64,000 nt of DNA from Ectobacillus polymachus (GCF_048159605.1 NZ_JBLREB010000004.1:1-64000), one strand, 5' to 3'. Shown: positions 53,148-63,106, counted from the stretch's first letter. Numbers and translations: made by a program. Notes: generated by a model not told the origin, from the letters alone.

Positions 53148-54673
53148 GTTTCCTAGATGTTGTTTCACTTCCAGCCGTATTATTTCTATTGCTTGCTGCC
53201 TCTTTGCTTAGCGCATTCATCTTGTTATATCCAAGGGTTCCCTTAACCTATGTTCGCATTCATATCGGCGTTATAGCACTTCCGCCGATTGTTGCTTTGG
53301 TTGGTCTTGTTTCGAATAGAGGGAGTATGATAATCGGTCCTTGGCGGTTTGATTCCTTATCATGGCTGTTGGCGTTGTTTGTTCTTACGATGAGTTTAAT
53401 TATGCAGCGGTATTCGGTTCGGTACTTATTCGGTGATCGGTCGTATCGAAGCTATTTTGCTCTGTTGACATGTACTACGGTAGCGGATTCCGTTGCCTGG
53501 CTCAGTGATGATGTTCGTCTTGTATTGGTATGTTGGGGAGCTACCCTTCTTGGGTTGACCTTGCTTATTCGATTAAAGAAGGAGTGGAACGTAGCTAGAA
53601 ATGCTGCTATCGTGTCTGGTCGTTTGTTTACGATTAGCTGGCTTTTCTTATTGCTGGCATTCATCTGGATAACAGAGGCAACGGGACATTTTCAGTTGTC
53701 GCTTATCCTTACGCAAGATAGTCTTGCAAAGCTTCCTACATGGGAAAAAACCTGTATCAATCTCCTGCTCATTGTAGCGGTTGTCATTCCAGCGGCACAG
53801 TGGCCGTTCCAAAGATGGTTGTTAGACTCAGTTGTTGCTCCGACTCCTGTTTCTGCAGTTATGCATGCGGGAATCGTGAATGCCGGCGGAATTTTGCTTA
53901 CCCGATTTTCACCGCTTTTCAGCGGGGATGTAGCCCAACTGATTTTGCTCGTATTGTCTAGCATTTCCGTTTTAATCGGAACTGGAATTATGTTGGTTCA
54001 TGTTGACTATAAGCGCCAACTTGTCGGCTCTACGATTGCACAAATGGGATTTATGTTAATTCAGTGTGCATTAGGTGCCAACTTGTCGGCGATTATTCAT
54101 GCTGTGTTGCACGGTTTATTCAAATCCACCCTATTCTTACAAGCAGGTTCTGCTGCCAAACGCAGCGAGTTAATGCCTCGGACTAGTCAGCCAACGTCCG
54201 TTTTATGGACAATCACTGGAGGAGTGCTAGGTTTTCTAGTGGGGATGGGATTTTGGTTAACATCTCCTGGAGAGACGTATCAATTGATCAGTGCCTTTAT
54301 CTTGGGGTGGTCTGTGGTGCTTGCGTGGACACAGCTTGTGGTATTTAATTTGGGCCTTATCGGCCGCATCGCAGGAATGTCTATATTTGCAGGAGTGGCA
54401 ATTGTGTTTTTTATCGTTCATACCGCTTTTTATAAGCTGTTACATGAAGCTGTACAGACAGGAATACAGCCGCCTGCAGCAGCCGTTTTTCTCTTGTTTA
54501 TCTTGTTAGTTGCAAGCGGCGTCGGTATATGGTTATCCCATAATCGCTCCTCTACTTTATTTGCAATTATTTATCTTTGGCTTGTGCGATTGGGTGAGCC
54601 TCAACAGGATTTGGTCGAAAGCCATCCAAAGTATTTGACACAATTATTTCCTGTAGGAGGTAAATTACGATGA
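53141..54673 (+). CDS. dabB: DabB/MpsA: NuoL-like membrane subunit of a bicarbonate/membrane-potential system
   Basis: 510 residues, about 14 membrane helices, proton-conducting-membrane-transporter family as in complex I NuoL and Mrp antiporters (VVAPTPVSAVMHAGIVNAGG, HAVLHGLFKSTLFL). With DabA it forms a cation-gradient-driven CO2-hydrating and bicarbonate-accumulating complex; the S. aureus equivalent is MpsAB. The ATG at 53141 behind AAGGGGGGAAAG is preferred over an in-frame start at 53108. Its stop overlaps dabA by ATGA. Confidence 0.92.
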   Translation: MVSFLDVVSLPAVLFLLLAASLLSAFILLYPRVPLTYVRIHIGVIALPPIVALVGLVSNRGSMIIGPWRFDSLSWLLALFVLTMSLIMQRYSVRYLFGDRSYRSYFALLTCTTVADSVAWLSDDVRLVLVCWGATLLGLTLLIRLKKEWNVARNAAIVSGRLFTISWLFLLLAFIWITEATGHFQLSLILTQDSLAKLPTWEKTCINLLLIVAVVIPAAQWPFQRWLLDSVVAPTPVSAVMHAGIVNAGGILLTRFSPLFSGDVAQLILLVLSSISVLIGTGIMLVHVDYKRQLVGSTIAQMGFMLIQCALGANLSAIIHAVLHGLFKSTLFLQAGSAAKRSELMPRTSQPTSVLWTITGGVLGFLVGMGFWLTSPGETYQLISAFILGWSVVLAWTQLVVFNLGLIGRIAGMSIFAGVAIVFFIVHTAFYKLLHEAVQTGIQPPAAAVFLLFILLVASGVGIWLSHNRSSTLFAIIYLWLVRLGEPQQDLVESHPKYLTQLFPVGGKLR

Positions 54674-57279
54674 ATACAACCTTAGCGAGTCTATACCATG
54701 TAGACAAAGAATATGATTACCTTAATCTTGATATTCACGATTTGGTGGAAGCGGCTAGTAAAGTCATCGTACCACTTGGACCTATTCAAGAGTTTGCTGC
54801 GCGGAGCCCTTGGGCGAACTTGGAACGGCAAACATTTGAACAGATTGCCCGCCGGCTTAAGGATGCTCGTGATGTAGATATATATCCGAGTGATTTCATA
54901 TTACAGTCAGCGCGGAACCGCGGCGAAATTAATCTCGATTTTCTTAAAAATAGACTCTATGATTGGCTTGATTCACAGTTAATTGATTTACCGCGCGAGG
55001 TTGCAAAGAGATACTGCTGGGCCGCTTTAACGAAAGAACAGCCTAGTTCAGAACTTCCTAATGTTCCGGAACGAGAGAGCTTGGCGAAGAAATTAAGCCG
55101 ATTTGTATCTCAACTTCCGAAACAGCATAGCGTACAAACATTGAGCCAACGTTTGGAACAGCTAGACGGGTCTGAGAAAAATCTAAATCATCATATGATT
55201 AAGTGGTGTAAGCTGTACTTAGATGATTCGCAGGCTGTTTGGGGGATGCCAAGTCGTGAAGAAGGGTTCTATCATGCGTGGCGGACACTTATCCAGCATG
55301 ATCCAGCACTCCATCATTCTGTGCGAAAACAGCTGCATGATTTGCCAAAAGAAGCTGGTGAGGCTTTAAAGGAAGCGTTGCTCCGTCTCGAAATCCCTTA
55401 TTCCGAAATAGAAGATTATCTGGAAGCCCACTTACTTGCGCTTCCAGGCTGGGCAGGAATGATGCTGTGGCGTTCGCAGCAATCAAAAGGAGAACAATCA
55501 CTGCCTACTGAATATTTGGCTGTCCGAATTTCTATGGAGTGGGCTTTGGTTTATCCCAGTATCCATGTATCTGAGGAAACAAGAGAGGATTACGAACGTA
55601 TCGAACCATTGCTTGCGTCTTGGATTCACTGGGGTGATCTGCCAATCCATGCATGGTCACAGCTTTCTTCCACAGAACAAAAAGCGCGTTTAATCCTTGC
55701 TTACCGGTTCGATACAATTGTTCGCAATCGTCTTTGGCTAGAAGCGTGGGAAAAGACATACGAAGAACATCTGATGAAGATGATTACATCTACCAATCCC
55801 ATAGCGGAAAACAGGAAGGCTGCATTGGCCCAATTTTCGTTGTGTATTGATGTGCGCTCAGAGCCTTTTCGTCGAAAACTTGAACAATCTGGTCCATTTG
55901 AAACGTTTGGAACAGCTGGTTTCTTCGGACTGCCGATTGAAACGAGTAAACTTGGCTGTACGCACAGTCATAGCTCCTTACCGGTCATGTTCAAACCACA
56001 ATATAAAATAAAGGAATTTTCAACTGACTCTGCTTTTAATCCATACAAAGAGCGAGAGCAGGCAGCCCATTCTGCTCATGATACGTTTAAAACAATGAAA
56101 CATAATTTGCTTTCTAGCTTAGTATTTCCTGAAGTAAGCGGACCATGGCTAAGCATGAAAACCATTGCTCGCAGCTTTGTTCCACGGAGTGCAGGATATT
56201 TCTTCCGGGAATTTCGTGAAAAATGGCTGCGTAAACCTTCTACGGAACTTTCGCTTAGCCGTATGCAAACTTCGGAAACAGAGCTGCCGGTTGGATTTTC
56301 AGAGGAAGAGCAAGTGTTCTATGCACAGAAAGCCCTTAAAATGATGGGACTTACCGATCATTTCGCTACATTAGTAGTCATTTGCGGTCATGGAAGTCAC
56401 AGCACCAACAATCCATATGCTGCTGCACTAGACTGCGGGGCATGCGGAGGAGCATCAAGCGGATTTAATGCGAGGGTACTAGCAACCTTATGTAATCTTT
56501 CCCATGTGAGACAAGCGCTTGAAACAGAGGGAATCTTGATTCCGCAAGATACGGTTTTCGTGGCTGCAGAGCATATTACATCCCTTGAAGAACTACGGTG
56601 GATTTATGTTCCAAAACTATCAGATGCAGCACAAGAAGCATTTAATTGTATCCAAGCTGTGTTACCAATAGTTAGTGAGGAAGCAAATGCCGAACGAATT
56701 GCGAAATTACCAAATTTTAGTTCTAGCCACAATAATCCAAAGGCTGAGGCATCTCGTCTTGCAGACGACTGGAGTGAGGTACGACCAGAATGGGGACTGG
56801 CAAATAACGCAGCATTTATTATAGGGGATCGTAACCTTACGAAAGAGAATAATTTAGGCGGAAGAGTTTTTCTTCATAACTATAACTGGCAGAAGGATAA
56901 GGATGGTTCTATACTAGCAGGTATTATCGCTGGGCCTGCTACAGTAACGCAGTGGATTAACTTGCAATATTACGCATCTACCGTTGCACCTCATTATTAT
57001 GGCAGCGGAAATAAAGCGACCCAAACCGTAACAAGCGGGATTGGAGTTATGCAGGGCAACGCCAGTGACTTACTAGCAGGACTTCCTTGGCAGTCCGTCA
57101 TGCAATCAGATTATGAGTTTTATCATTCTCCATTACATTTGCTCGTGGTTATTCAAGCACCGAAGGAGAATGTGAAACGATTGCTTGCACAAGATGCAAC
57201 ATTTCATCAAAAAGTGAAAAATGGCTGGATTCGACTCGCATCCATTGATCCAGAAGGAAGCTGGGAAAGTTGGTCGTAA
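54670..57279 (+). CDS. dabA: DabA/MpsB: DUF2309 carbonic-anhydrase-like subunit
   Basis: 869 residues. The beta-carbonic-anhydrase-like zinc site can be placed: Cys392 and Asp394 in CIDVRSE, His574 in CGHGSHSTNNP, and Cys589 in LDCGACGG, with the same 15-residue His-Cys spacing as in Halothiobacillus DabA. It should hydrate CO2 at the cytoplasmic face with DabB as membrane partner. Start-stop overlap with dabB indicates coupled translation. Confidence 0.95.
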   Translation: MNTTLASLYHVDKEYDYLNLDIHDLVEAASKVIVPLGPIQEFAARSPWANLERQTFEQIARRLKDARDVDIYPSDFILQSARNRGEINLDFLKNRLYDWLDSQLIDLPREVAKRYCWAALTKEQPSSELPNVPERESLAKKLSRFVSQLPKQHSVQTLSQRLEQLDGSEKNLNHHMIKWCKLYLDDSQAVWGMPSREEGFYHAWRTLIQHDPALHHSVRKQLHDLPKEAGEALKEALLRLEIPYSEIEDYLEAHLLALPGWAGMMLWRSQQSKGEQSLPTEYLAVRISMEWALVYPSIHVSEETREDYERIEPLLASWIHWGDLPIHAWSQLSSTEQKARLILAYRFDTIVRNRLWLEAWEKTYEEHLMKMITSTNPIAENRKAALAQFSLCIDVRSEPFRRKLEQSGPFETFGTAGFFGLPIETSKLGCTHSHSSLPVMFKPQYKIKEFSTDSAFNPYKEREQAAHSAHDTFKTMKHNLLSSLVFPEVSGPWLSMKTIARSFVPRSAGYFFREFREKWLRKPSTELSLSRMQTSETELPVGFSEEEQVFYAQKALKMMGLTDHFATLVVICGHGSHSTNNPYAAALDCGACGGASSGFNARVLATLCNLSHVRQALETEGILIPQDTVFVAAEHITSLEELRWIYVPKLSDAAQEAFNCIQAVLPIVSEEANAERIAKLPNFSSSHNNPKAEASRLADDWSEVRPEWGLANNAAFIIGDRNLTKENNLGGRVFLHNYNWQKDKDGSILAGIIAGPATVTQWINLQYYASTVAPHYYGSGNKATQTVTSGIGVMQGNASDLLAGLPWQSVMQSDYEFYHSPLHLLVVIQAPKENVKRLLAQDATFHQKVKNGWIRLASIDPEGSWESWS

Positions 57280-57396
57280 TAAGATCGGTTCTTTGCTTAC
57301 CAGCTCGATTAAAGCTACAATACAAGGGAAGATCGAAAATGTACAAATGTTCGTTTATCTAATATAAATAACTTTAAATAAAGGAAAAGGATTATT

Positions 57397-57762
57397 ATGG
57401 ATAAATCAAAAGGAACTCTTGAAGCTGAAATAAGTAAAGCATTAACTCATTGGGAGAAACATTATCTTGGACGTGGCTCAGTATCAGTAAAATCAGATAT
57501 CTTACGAGATATGGTTATTGTTATCTTACATGGAATATTAACTCCTGCTGAATATTCCCTATGTCAAGATAAAGATGGATTGTTATCAGTAAAAGAGAAT
57601 CGTAATAGTTTAGTGGAATCAGGTATAGAAGAATTAAAGGGAATTATATTAACGCTAACAGATGAAGAAGTAGTGAGTTTTCATACCGATATTAGTACAC
57701 ACACTGGAGAAAGAGTCATGGTCTTTAAACTGACAAATGATTTACAAAGTAAATTATCATAA
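57397..57762 (+). CDS. mpsC: MpsC / DUF2294 family protein
   Basis: 121 residues with GRGSVSVKSDILRDMVIVILHGILTPAE and HTDISTHTGERVMVFKL, the DUF2294 pattern. In S. aureus the third gene of mpsABC codes for this family, with unclear role. It lies 117 bases behind dabA with its own ribosome site, so it completes an mpsABC set here. Confidence 0.82.
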   Translation: MDKSKGTLEAEISKALTHWEKHYLGRGSVSVKSDILRDMVIVILHGILTPAEYSLCQDKDGLLSVKENRNSLVESGIEELKGIILTLTDEEVVSFHTDISTHTGERVMVFKLTNDLQSKLS

Positions 57763-58123
57763 TAACCTTATTATGTATCGAGCAGGAGAATGAAATACGA
57801 GAAGAAATTGGCGTTTACTGAGAAATCATATAAATCAAAAAAGGGATAGTATCAAAAAAACATGAATAGTCAACTATAGTGAAGTATTCACTTAGGTTGG
57901 CTATTTTTTGTATATACTACATGTGATTCTAAGAATCTCTTTATAGAATGTTAAACTATTTTTGAAGAAGCCGAAGTAGGGAAAGTTAAGCTCGGTGGGT
58001 ACTGTATAATGGGAAGGTACTCCAGAGATAAAGGCTATAAAAGTATTGGTTAGCTAGTGATTTGTCGGTTATTATAATGTAGAAATTGATTCAAAAATAA
58101 CCCTGGAAAGGTGTTAGGTAAAA
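57763..58123 (+). other. Intergenic region with terminator and gene scraps
   Basis: A terminator at 57865-57909 (AATAGTCAAC with GTTGGCTATT, inner AGTGAA/TTCACT, then T-run) follows mpsC. Further on, about 57954-58052 is open for some 30 codons (FEEAEVGKVKLGGYCIMG) with no start or ribosome site, and looks like a relic. Nothing else supported. Confidence 0.45.
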
Positions 58124-58777
58124 ATGATGAAAGCCTATCAAATCAAAATCGAATTAATAGAATCTAGGCCGTTAATATGGAGAAGAGTCATTATTCCTGC
58201 AGATGTTACATTTAGACGACTTCATGATACCATTCAGTTTTCAATGGATTGGCGGGATTATCATCTTTATGAATTTGATTTTCCGCAAGAGAAGCTAAGA
58301 ATTACCAATGATGAAGAGTCATATGAAGAATACAAATTTTATTCAGTAAAGTATAAACGGAAGAAACCAACTAAAAAAGCAGATCCCCATGGCATCATAA
58401 CCAGGATCATTGAAACTACAATTAGGCAGCCCCAAACTATTAAAATTGACAAATATTTAGAGAAGGATAAGAACTTCGAGTATGTCTATGATTTTGGAGA
58501 CTATTGGCGACACAGAATAGAGCTTGAGAAAGTAATCGATGATTATGAATTTGGCTATCCACAGATTCTAGAGGGTGAGGGGGCTTGCCCGCCTGAGGAC
58601 GTAGGCGGTATTGGCGGTTATGAAGAGTTTCTTAAAGCATGGAATGACCCAAAACATCCCGAGCATAAGGCAATGCGTCAGTGGGGAGAGAGTCAGCATT
58701 ATCGGGAGTTTGATATCGATTTCAGAAACGACTTTCTTAAGAAGTTTTTGAAAATCAGGAGGGTTACACGGGATTAA
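58124..58777 (+). CDS. Plasmid pRiA4b ORF-3 family protein
   Basis: 217 residues. YQIKIELIESRPLIWRRVIIPADVTFRRLHDTI... pattern (split here at IIPADVTF), FDYDFGDYWRHRIELEK-like YVYDFGDYWRHRI, and GEGACPPEDVGG are the family's conserved stretches. These proteins are found on plasmids and within mobile DNA as well as chromosomes; function unknown. It stands alone, behind AAAGGTGT. Confidence 0.88.
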   Translation: MMKAYQIKIELIESRPLIWRRVIIPADVTFRRLHDTIQFSMDWRDYHLYEFDFPQEKLRITNDEESYEEYKFYSVKYKRKKPTKKADPHGIITRIIETTIRQPQTIKIDKYLEKDKNFEYVYDFGDYWRHRIELEKVIDDYEFGYPQILEGEGACPPEDVGGIGGYEEFLKAWNDPKHPEHKAMRQWGESQHYREFDIDFRNDFLKKFLKIRRVTRD

Positions 58778-58914
58778 TTAGAGAAATAATAGTATTGCGT
58801 AAAGGTTTAAAACCTGAATAAGATATAGTTTCCTGTTCTATAGGGGGGACACATTCAGTATATTCCTAGGCTAGGATTGTGCACAATTTTACAAACGTTG
58901 AATGGAGGAATGGA

Positions 58915-60342
58915 ATGGATGTTGTAGCAATTGTAACTACATTAGTTTTAATTTTAAACATATTATTTTCTATAGCACTAATATTTTTTGAAAGAAGAAA
59001 CCCTTCCACTACATGGGCTTGGTTATTGATTTTTATGATTATTCCAGTTGTGGGTTTTGTACTCTATTTATTATTTGGAAGGAACGTAAGTAGGCAGAAG
59101 ATTTTCGATAAGAAGATCTTAACAGATGAAACGAAAAAAAGATATTTAGAGCGTGTAAAGGGTGAGTATGAATACGATTTGTCATCCTATGAACATAAAG
59201 ATTTAATCCATATGAATTATAAACATTCAGGAGCATTGTATACACAAAATAATGATGTAACTTTATATACGGAAGGAAAAGAAAAATTTGCTGCCCTTAT
59301 GAAAGCTTTAGAAGGTGCAAAAAAATTTATTCATATCGAATATTTTATCTTTCGTCCAGATGATATAGGGAAAAAGATATTAAATATTTTAATGAGTAAA
59401 GCTAAGGAGGGCGTAGAAGTACGGTTATTATTTGATGCCATGGGGTCTGCTGCCTTAAATAATAAGAAGTATTTACATGAATTGAAATGTGCAGGAGTGG
59501 AGTCTGCTGCTTTCTTTCCAGGGATAATGCCGAGAAGAATTAATTATAGAAATCATAGAAAAATAGTAGTTGTTGATGGAGAAATAGGTTTTGTTGGCGG
59601 GTTTAATATTGGTGATGAGTATTTAGGTAAAGACAAACGTATAGGTCATTGGCGAGATACTCATGTGAAAATTATAGGAGATGCAGTCTTTTCATTAGAG
59701 GAAAGGTTTTTAATGGATTGGAGTTATGCTGAAAATTGCGAGATAGGAGATATAGAGAGATATTTTCCTAAAAAAATGAATGCGGTGGATAGTAAAATAG
59801 GTGTGCAAATCGTTACAAGTGGACCAGATCATAAAGAACAGTATATCCGAAATGGTTATATAAAAATAATAAATAATGCAAAAGAAAATTTATTTTTCCA
59901 ATCTCCATATTTAGTACCAGATGATACATTATTAGAAGCTTTAAAACTCTCAGCTTTATCTGGTGTAGATGTGAGAATTATGATACCAGGAAATCCAGAT
60001 CATATATATATGGGTTGGGTAGCTAATTCTTATATATTGGAGCTTTTGGATGTAAATATAAAGGTATATTTCTATGATAGAGGATTTATTCATGCTAAAA
60101 CGATGATGGCAGATGGCAATGTCTGCAGCATTGGTACAGCTAATATGGACATTAGAAGCTTTAAATTAAACTTTGAGGTTACTAGTTTTATTTACAATAG
60201 TGAATTTACAAAAGGTTTGGAGGATAGCTTTAAGGATGACATGAAGTATTGTAGAGAAATAAAGAAAGAAGAGTTTATAAAAAGACCGATAACCAAGAAA
60301 ATAATGGAATCATTAGTTAGGCTTATTTCACCACTTTTATAG
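58915..60342 (+). CDS. cls: Cardiolipin synthase
   Basis: 475 residues: two N-terminal membrane helices with RRNPSTTWAWLLIFMIIPVVGF, then two phospholipase D HKD motifs, HRKIVVVDGEIGFVGG and HAKTMMADGNVCSIGTAN. It joins two phosphatidylglycerols to cardiolipin. The ATG at 58915 is six bases after GGAGG; the longer in-frame start at 58879 lacks a site. Codons are AT-rich like those of the gene that follows. Confidence 0.95.
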   Translation: MDVVAIVTTLVLILNILFSIALIFFERRNPSTTWAWLLIFMIIPVVGFVLYLLFGRNVSRQKIFDKKILTDETKKRYLERVKGEYEYDLSSYEHKDLIHMNYKHSGALYTQNNDVTLYTEGKEKFAALMKALEGAKKFIHIEYFIFRPDDIGKKILNILMSKAKEGVEVRLLFDAMGSAALNNKKYLHELKCAGVESAAFFPGIMPRRINYRNHRKIVVVDGEIGFVGGFNIGDEYLGKDKRIGHWRDTHVKIIGDAVFSLEERFLMDWSYAENCEIGDIERYFPKKMNAVDSKIGVQIVTSGPDHKEQYIRNGYIKIINNAKENLFFQSPYLVPDDTLLEALKLSALSGVDVRIMIPGNPDHIYMGWVANSYILELLDVNIKVYFYDRGFIHAKTMMADGNVCSIGTANMDIRSFKLNFEVTSFIYNSEFTKGLEDSFKDDMKYCREIKKEEFIKRPITKKIMESLVRLISPLL

Positions 60343-60395
60343 TTGTAACCCAATAATTAACAAAAAATTTTCTGTTAAAACCAGGAGGGAGCATT

Positions 60396-61937
60396 ATGGA
60401 ACTAAAGTTGTTTGGTTTTATTGAAGAGGTGATTGAAAACTTAGAAAAAATAAATGGTGACTTACAAAATGAAGCGAGGGATTTAGAACTATTTTTTCAG
60501 GAATTATTAGAAAATAATAGTGATGGAGATATAAAAGTAAATTCAAGAGTAAAGTCTTCTTCTAGCTTAAGGGAAAAAATAATAAGAAATAATTATTATA
60601 ATAAGTATAAGTCAAGTGAGGAAGTTATTTTAAATCTTTCAGACTTGATTGGAGTTAGAGTAGAATGTAGATTTATGGAAGATGAAATGCAAATATATAA
60701 TATGCTGAAAAAATTTTTTAACAAAAAAAATGGCGATGGATATTATTATAATGCTTTAAATAAAAATATTAGATTAGAGTTAGCTAGTAAACAACCACAG
60801 GAACAAAAAAACGGGTTTGAAATCTTTAGAATTGATGGAGTTTATGAGATACATGATAGAAAAATTAGGTTTGAACTTCAAATTAAATCATTGGTTAATA
60901 TATTCTGGAGTGAACTTGAGCATAAAATCATATATAAAAACAATAACTATCGAATAGCAGATGGTTTTTTAAAGGAATTGATGGGATCGATTAAGAAGAA
61001 CCTTACCATGATAGATAACCAACTTCTTATGATTTATAATCAGTTTAATAGTTTCAATAGTATAGATTCTATGATGAGAAAAGCTCAATTAGAACTCCTT
61101 CTTTCGAAAATTATTTATGATATATTTTCAGCGAAATTGCAAAATAGTATTGGCTTTGGAGTTGACTTTAAAAAATCCTGTGACACCATTATGAAATATA
61201 TTTTTAGAACTAGAAATGCTGAGAATTTAGAGGATTATAATAAAACACTACTAAAAACAATGGATCGATTAAATAATATTAGCAAACATGATATAAATTT
61301 TAACAGTGAGATAGAATTTGAAAGGGATTTACATTTTGAAGATGAGTTCTCTAGTAAAATTGGATATACGGTATTACAATTAATAAATAATGATTTTCAA
61401 TGGAATTTATTTTTTAGAATATTATTTGAAATAGAGCTTGGAAATAATGCTGAGGATTTTGAGACATTTATAAAATTTATAAAAAATAGATTTTATGAAA
61501 ATAATAGTTTTGCTAGATTAAATAAAGAAGAGTGTAAAACTGTAAAAAACGACATTATGCTAACAATAGCGCATAGTTTTGAAATGATAGGTTCTATCGA
61601 GTTGATATATGATAATAAAATTGAAGAAATGAATAAAGTAATAACTTCTTTTATCGATTTAATATGTGAAAAGATAAGCATATATGAGGAATGGGAAAAG
61701 ACTCGGGATGTATGGCTTAATCTGTTACATTATAAAGTTCTATCTATTTTTAATAGTAAGGTAGAAACGTATAAAGTAAAAGAGTTTATAGAGATGGTTA
61801 AACATAGTGATTGCAAAATAGAAATAAGTAAAAGTATTTTTAAATATATAGATAAGCTCGATGAGATGGATATGATAAAAGCTGAAGATGTGGTAAGACT
61901 CTTTAAAATAAAAGTTTCACTGATGATGGAAGAGTGA
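60396..61937 (+). CDS. RelA/SpoT-domain protein with a long helical C-terminal region
   Basis: 513 residues. Residues ~20-200 form a (p)ppGpp-synthetase-type nucleotidyltransferase: substrate-binding Arg51-x-Lys53 in SRVKSSSSLREKI, metal Asp83 in SDLIGVRV, Glu160 in FELQIKS, and FWSELEHKIIYK. There is no HD hydrolase domain and no TGS or ACT domain. The remaining ~310 residues are predicted helical and not recognised. Housekeeping small synthetases are about 210 residues, so this is a different class, perhaps a toxin- or defence-type alarmone or tRNA-modifying enzyme. Strongly AT-rich codons suggest transfer. AGGAGGGAG precedes the start. Confidence 0.85.
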   Translation: MELKLFGFIEEVIENLEKINGDLQNEARDLELFFQELLENNSDGDIKVNSRVKSSSSLREKIIRNNYYNKYKSSEEVILNLSDLIGVRVECRFMEDEMQIYNMLKKFFNKKNGDGYYYNALNKNIRLELASKQPQEQKNGFEIFRIDGVYEIHDRKIRFELQIKSLVNIFWSELEHKIIYKNNNYRIADGFLKELMGSIKKNLTMIDNQLLMIYNQFNSFNSIDSMMRKAQLELLLSKIIYDIFSAKLQNSIGFGVDFKKSCDTIMKYIFRTRNAENLEDYNKTLLKTMDRLNNISKHDINFNSEIEFERDLHFEDEFSSKIGYTVLQLINNDFQWNLFFRILFEIELGNNAEDFETFIKFIKNRFYENNSFARLNKEECKTVKNDIMLTIAHSFEMIGSIELIYDNKIEEMNKVITSFIDLICEKISIYEEWEKTRDVWLNLLHYKVLSIFNSKVETYKVKEFIEMVKHSDCKIEISKSIFKYIDKLDEMDMIKAEDVVRLFKIKVSLMMEE

Positions 61938-61967
61938 ATCTCTTAAATATATCAGAAAAGGGGATTT

Positions 61968-62768
61968 ATGGTAATGAGTGTTGGATCGTATTTATTAGCA
62001 GTAATTATAGGTGTTCTTACTGGCGGTATAACAAGTCTTATAGGCGCTAGTGGAGTTATGATTATTGTTCCTATTTTAACGATGCTCTTTCATATGAAAG
62101 TTCATACCGCAATAGGAACAAGTCTTTTTGTTGATGTGATCGCTTCTTTAACGGTCACGTATTCTTACTACAAGCATGGGAATATCGAGCTTAAATCAGG
62201 AATCTGGATTGCTTTAACTTCTATTGTTGGCGCACAAATCGGTGCTTTATTGGCAAGTAAAATGGGAGAAGGCAACCTCACCACTAGTTTTGGCATTGTG
62301 TTAGTTCTTGCAGGTTTTTCCATGATACGTAAGAGCTATAAAAAGGAAAAGGAAAGTGAACCATCTACTAAAAAAAGATTTATTCATTTTGAAAAGGAAT
62401 GGCAAAAAGCAGTTGCAGCTTTAATTATTGGCCTAGGGATAGGGATATTAAGCGGAATATTTGGAGCTGGCGGTGGAGTAATGATCCTTATAGCTTTAAT
62501 CGTATTAATGTCATTTCCACTTCATAAGGCTATTGGCACGTCGACATTGATAATGGCTATTACAGCACTTTCCTCTACTGTGGGCTATGCTGCAAGGGGG
62601 AGCGTAGACTTCCTATTAGGTACTGTATTATCGGTAGGAGCAATTATTGGTGGTTCTCTAGGTTCTCGTTATGCTAATAAGGTTAAGGAAACAACGCTAA
62701 AAAGAGTTGTAGGTATTTGTTTCACGGCTATGGGTGTTATTATGACAGCAGCGGCTATAATAAAATAA
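61968..62768 (+). CDS. TSUP family membrane permease
   Basis: 266 residues, eight hydrophobic segments with the repeated TSUP signatures GGITSLIGASGVMIIVPIL and GILSGIFGAGGGVMIL, each followed by an HKAIGTS-like motif (HTAIGTSLF, HKAIGTSTL). Transport substrate unknown. Two possible starts (61968 and 61974) follow AAAAGGGG. Less AT-rich than the RelA/SpoT gene before it. Confidence 0.9.
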   Translation: MVMSVGSYLLAVIIGVLTGGITSLIGASGVMIIVPILTMLFHMKVHTAIGTSLFVDVIASLTVTYSYYKHGNIELKSGIWIALTSIVGAQIGALLASKMGEGNLTTSFGIVLVLAGFSMIRKSYKKEKESEPSTKKRFIHFEKEWQKAVAALIIGLGIGILSGIFGAGGGVMILIALIVLMSFPLHKAIGTSTLIMAITALSSTVGYAARGSVDFLLGTVLSVGAIIGGSLGSRYANKVKETTLKRVVGICFTAMGVIMTAAAIIK

Positions 62769-62776
62769 TGTGAAAA

Positions 62777-62836
62777 TTTCCTCGGTGGAATGAAGCCTGT
62801 ATTGTACGAGGGCTCATTCCACCGAGTTTTTGTTTA
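62777..62836 (+). terminator. Terminator after the TSUP gene
   Basis: ACTCGGTGGAATGA-type arms (62780-62794 and 62812-62827) form a long stem followed by TTTTTG. Confidence 0.8.
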
Positions 62837-62954
62837 AGAAGCTTTCCATTGCAGCGTTATCAAGATATTTGCTTTCCTCGGCATACTTTGAAAGAAACGA
62901 TGGTTCTACCCCAAGCGTAGAGACATTTTTGTATAGAGTAGTCGGTAGGGAGGC
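62814..62954 (-). pseudogene. Possible relic of an IS3-type transposase end
   Basis: A minus-strand open frame of 46 codons ends with YLDNAAMESFLNKN. LDNAAMESF is the conserved block around the last catalytic Glu of IS3-family OrfB transposases. The remainder does not align well by eye, there is no start, and no matching inverted repeats are visible, so this is a small decayed fragment at most. Confidence 0.4.
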
Positions 62955-62999
62955 TTAGAAAACGAATAGAGTAGTCGGTAGGGAGGCTTAGAAAACGAA
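62934..62999. repeat. Perfect tandem duplication of 33 bp
   Basis: The unit starting TAGAGTAGTCGGTAGGG (62934-62966) is repeated exactly at 62967-62999. Only two copies, no spacer. It lies at the edge of the transposase-like relic. Confidence 0.95.
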
Positions 63000-63040
63000 G
63001 GTAGTGGAAGCATTTGAACCGAAGCGTTTTTGTCTAAACG

Positions 63041-63090
63041 TAAAAAAAAGGCTGAGCAAGCAAATGATTTGCTTTATTCAGCCTTTTTTT
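63041..63090 (-). terminator. larD terminator
   Basis: AAAAAGGCTGA and TTCAGCCTTTTT arms with an inner GCAAGCAAAT/ATTTGCTT pairing; T-runs occur on both strands. Just past the stop at 63107. Confidence 0.88.
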
Positions 63091-63106
63091 ATAACATAAA
63101 ATTACA

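Noticed and set aside
57790..57830. NUDIX-like fragment (EIREEIGVY before a stop)
   Set aside because: Only about ten codons match the motif by chance-level similarity; no surrounding domain or start.
62934..62999. CRISPR array from the 33-bp repeats
   Set aside because: Only two copies with no spacer between them and no cas genes.
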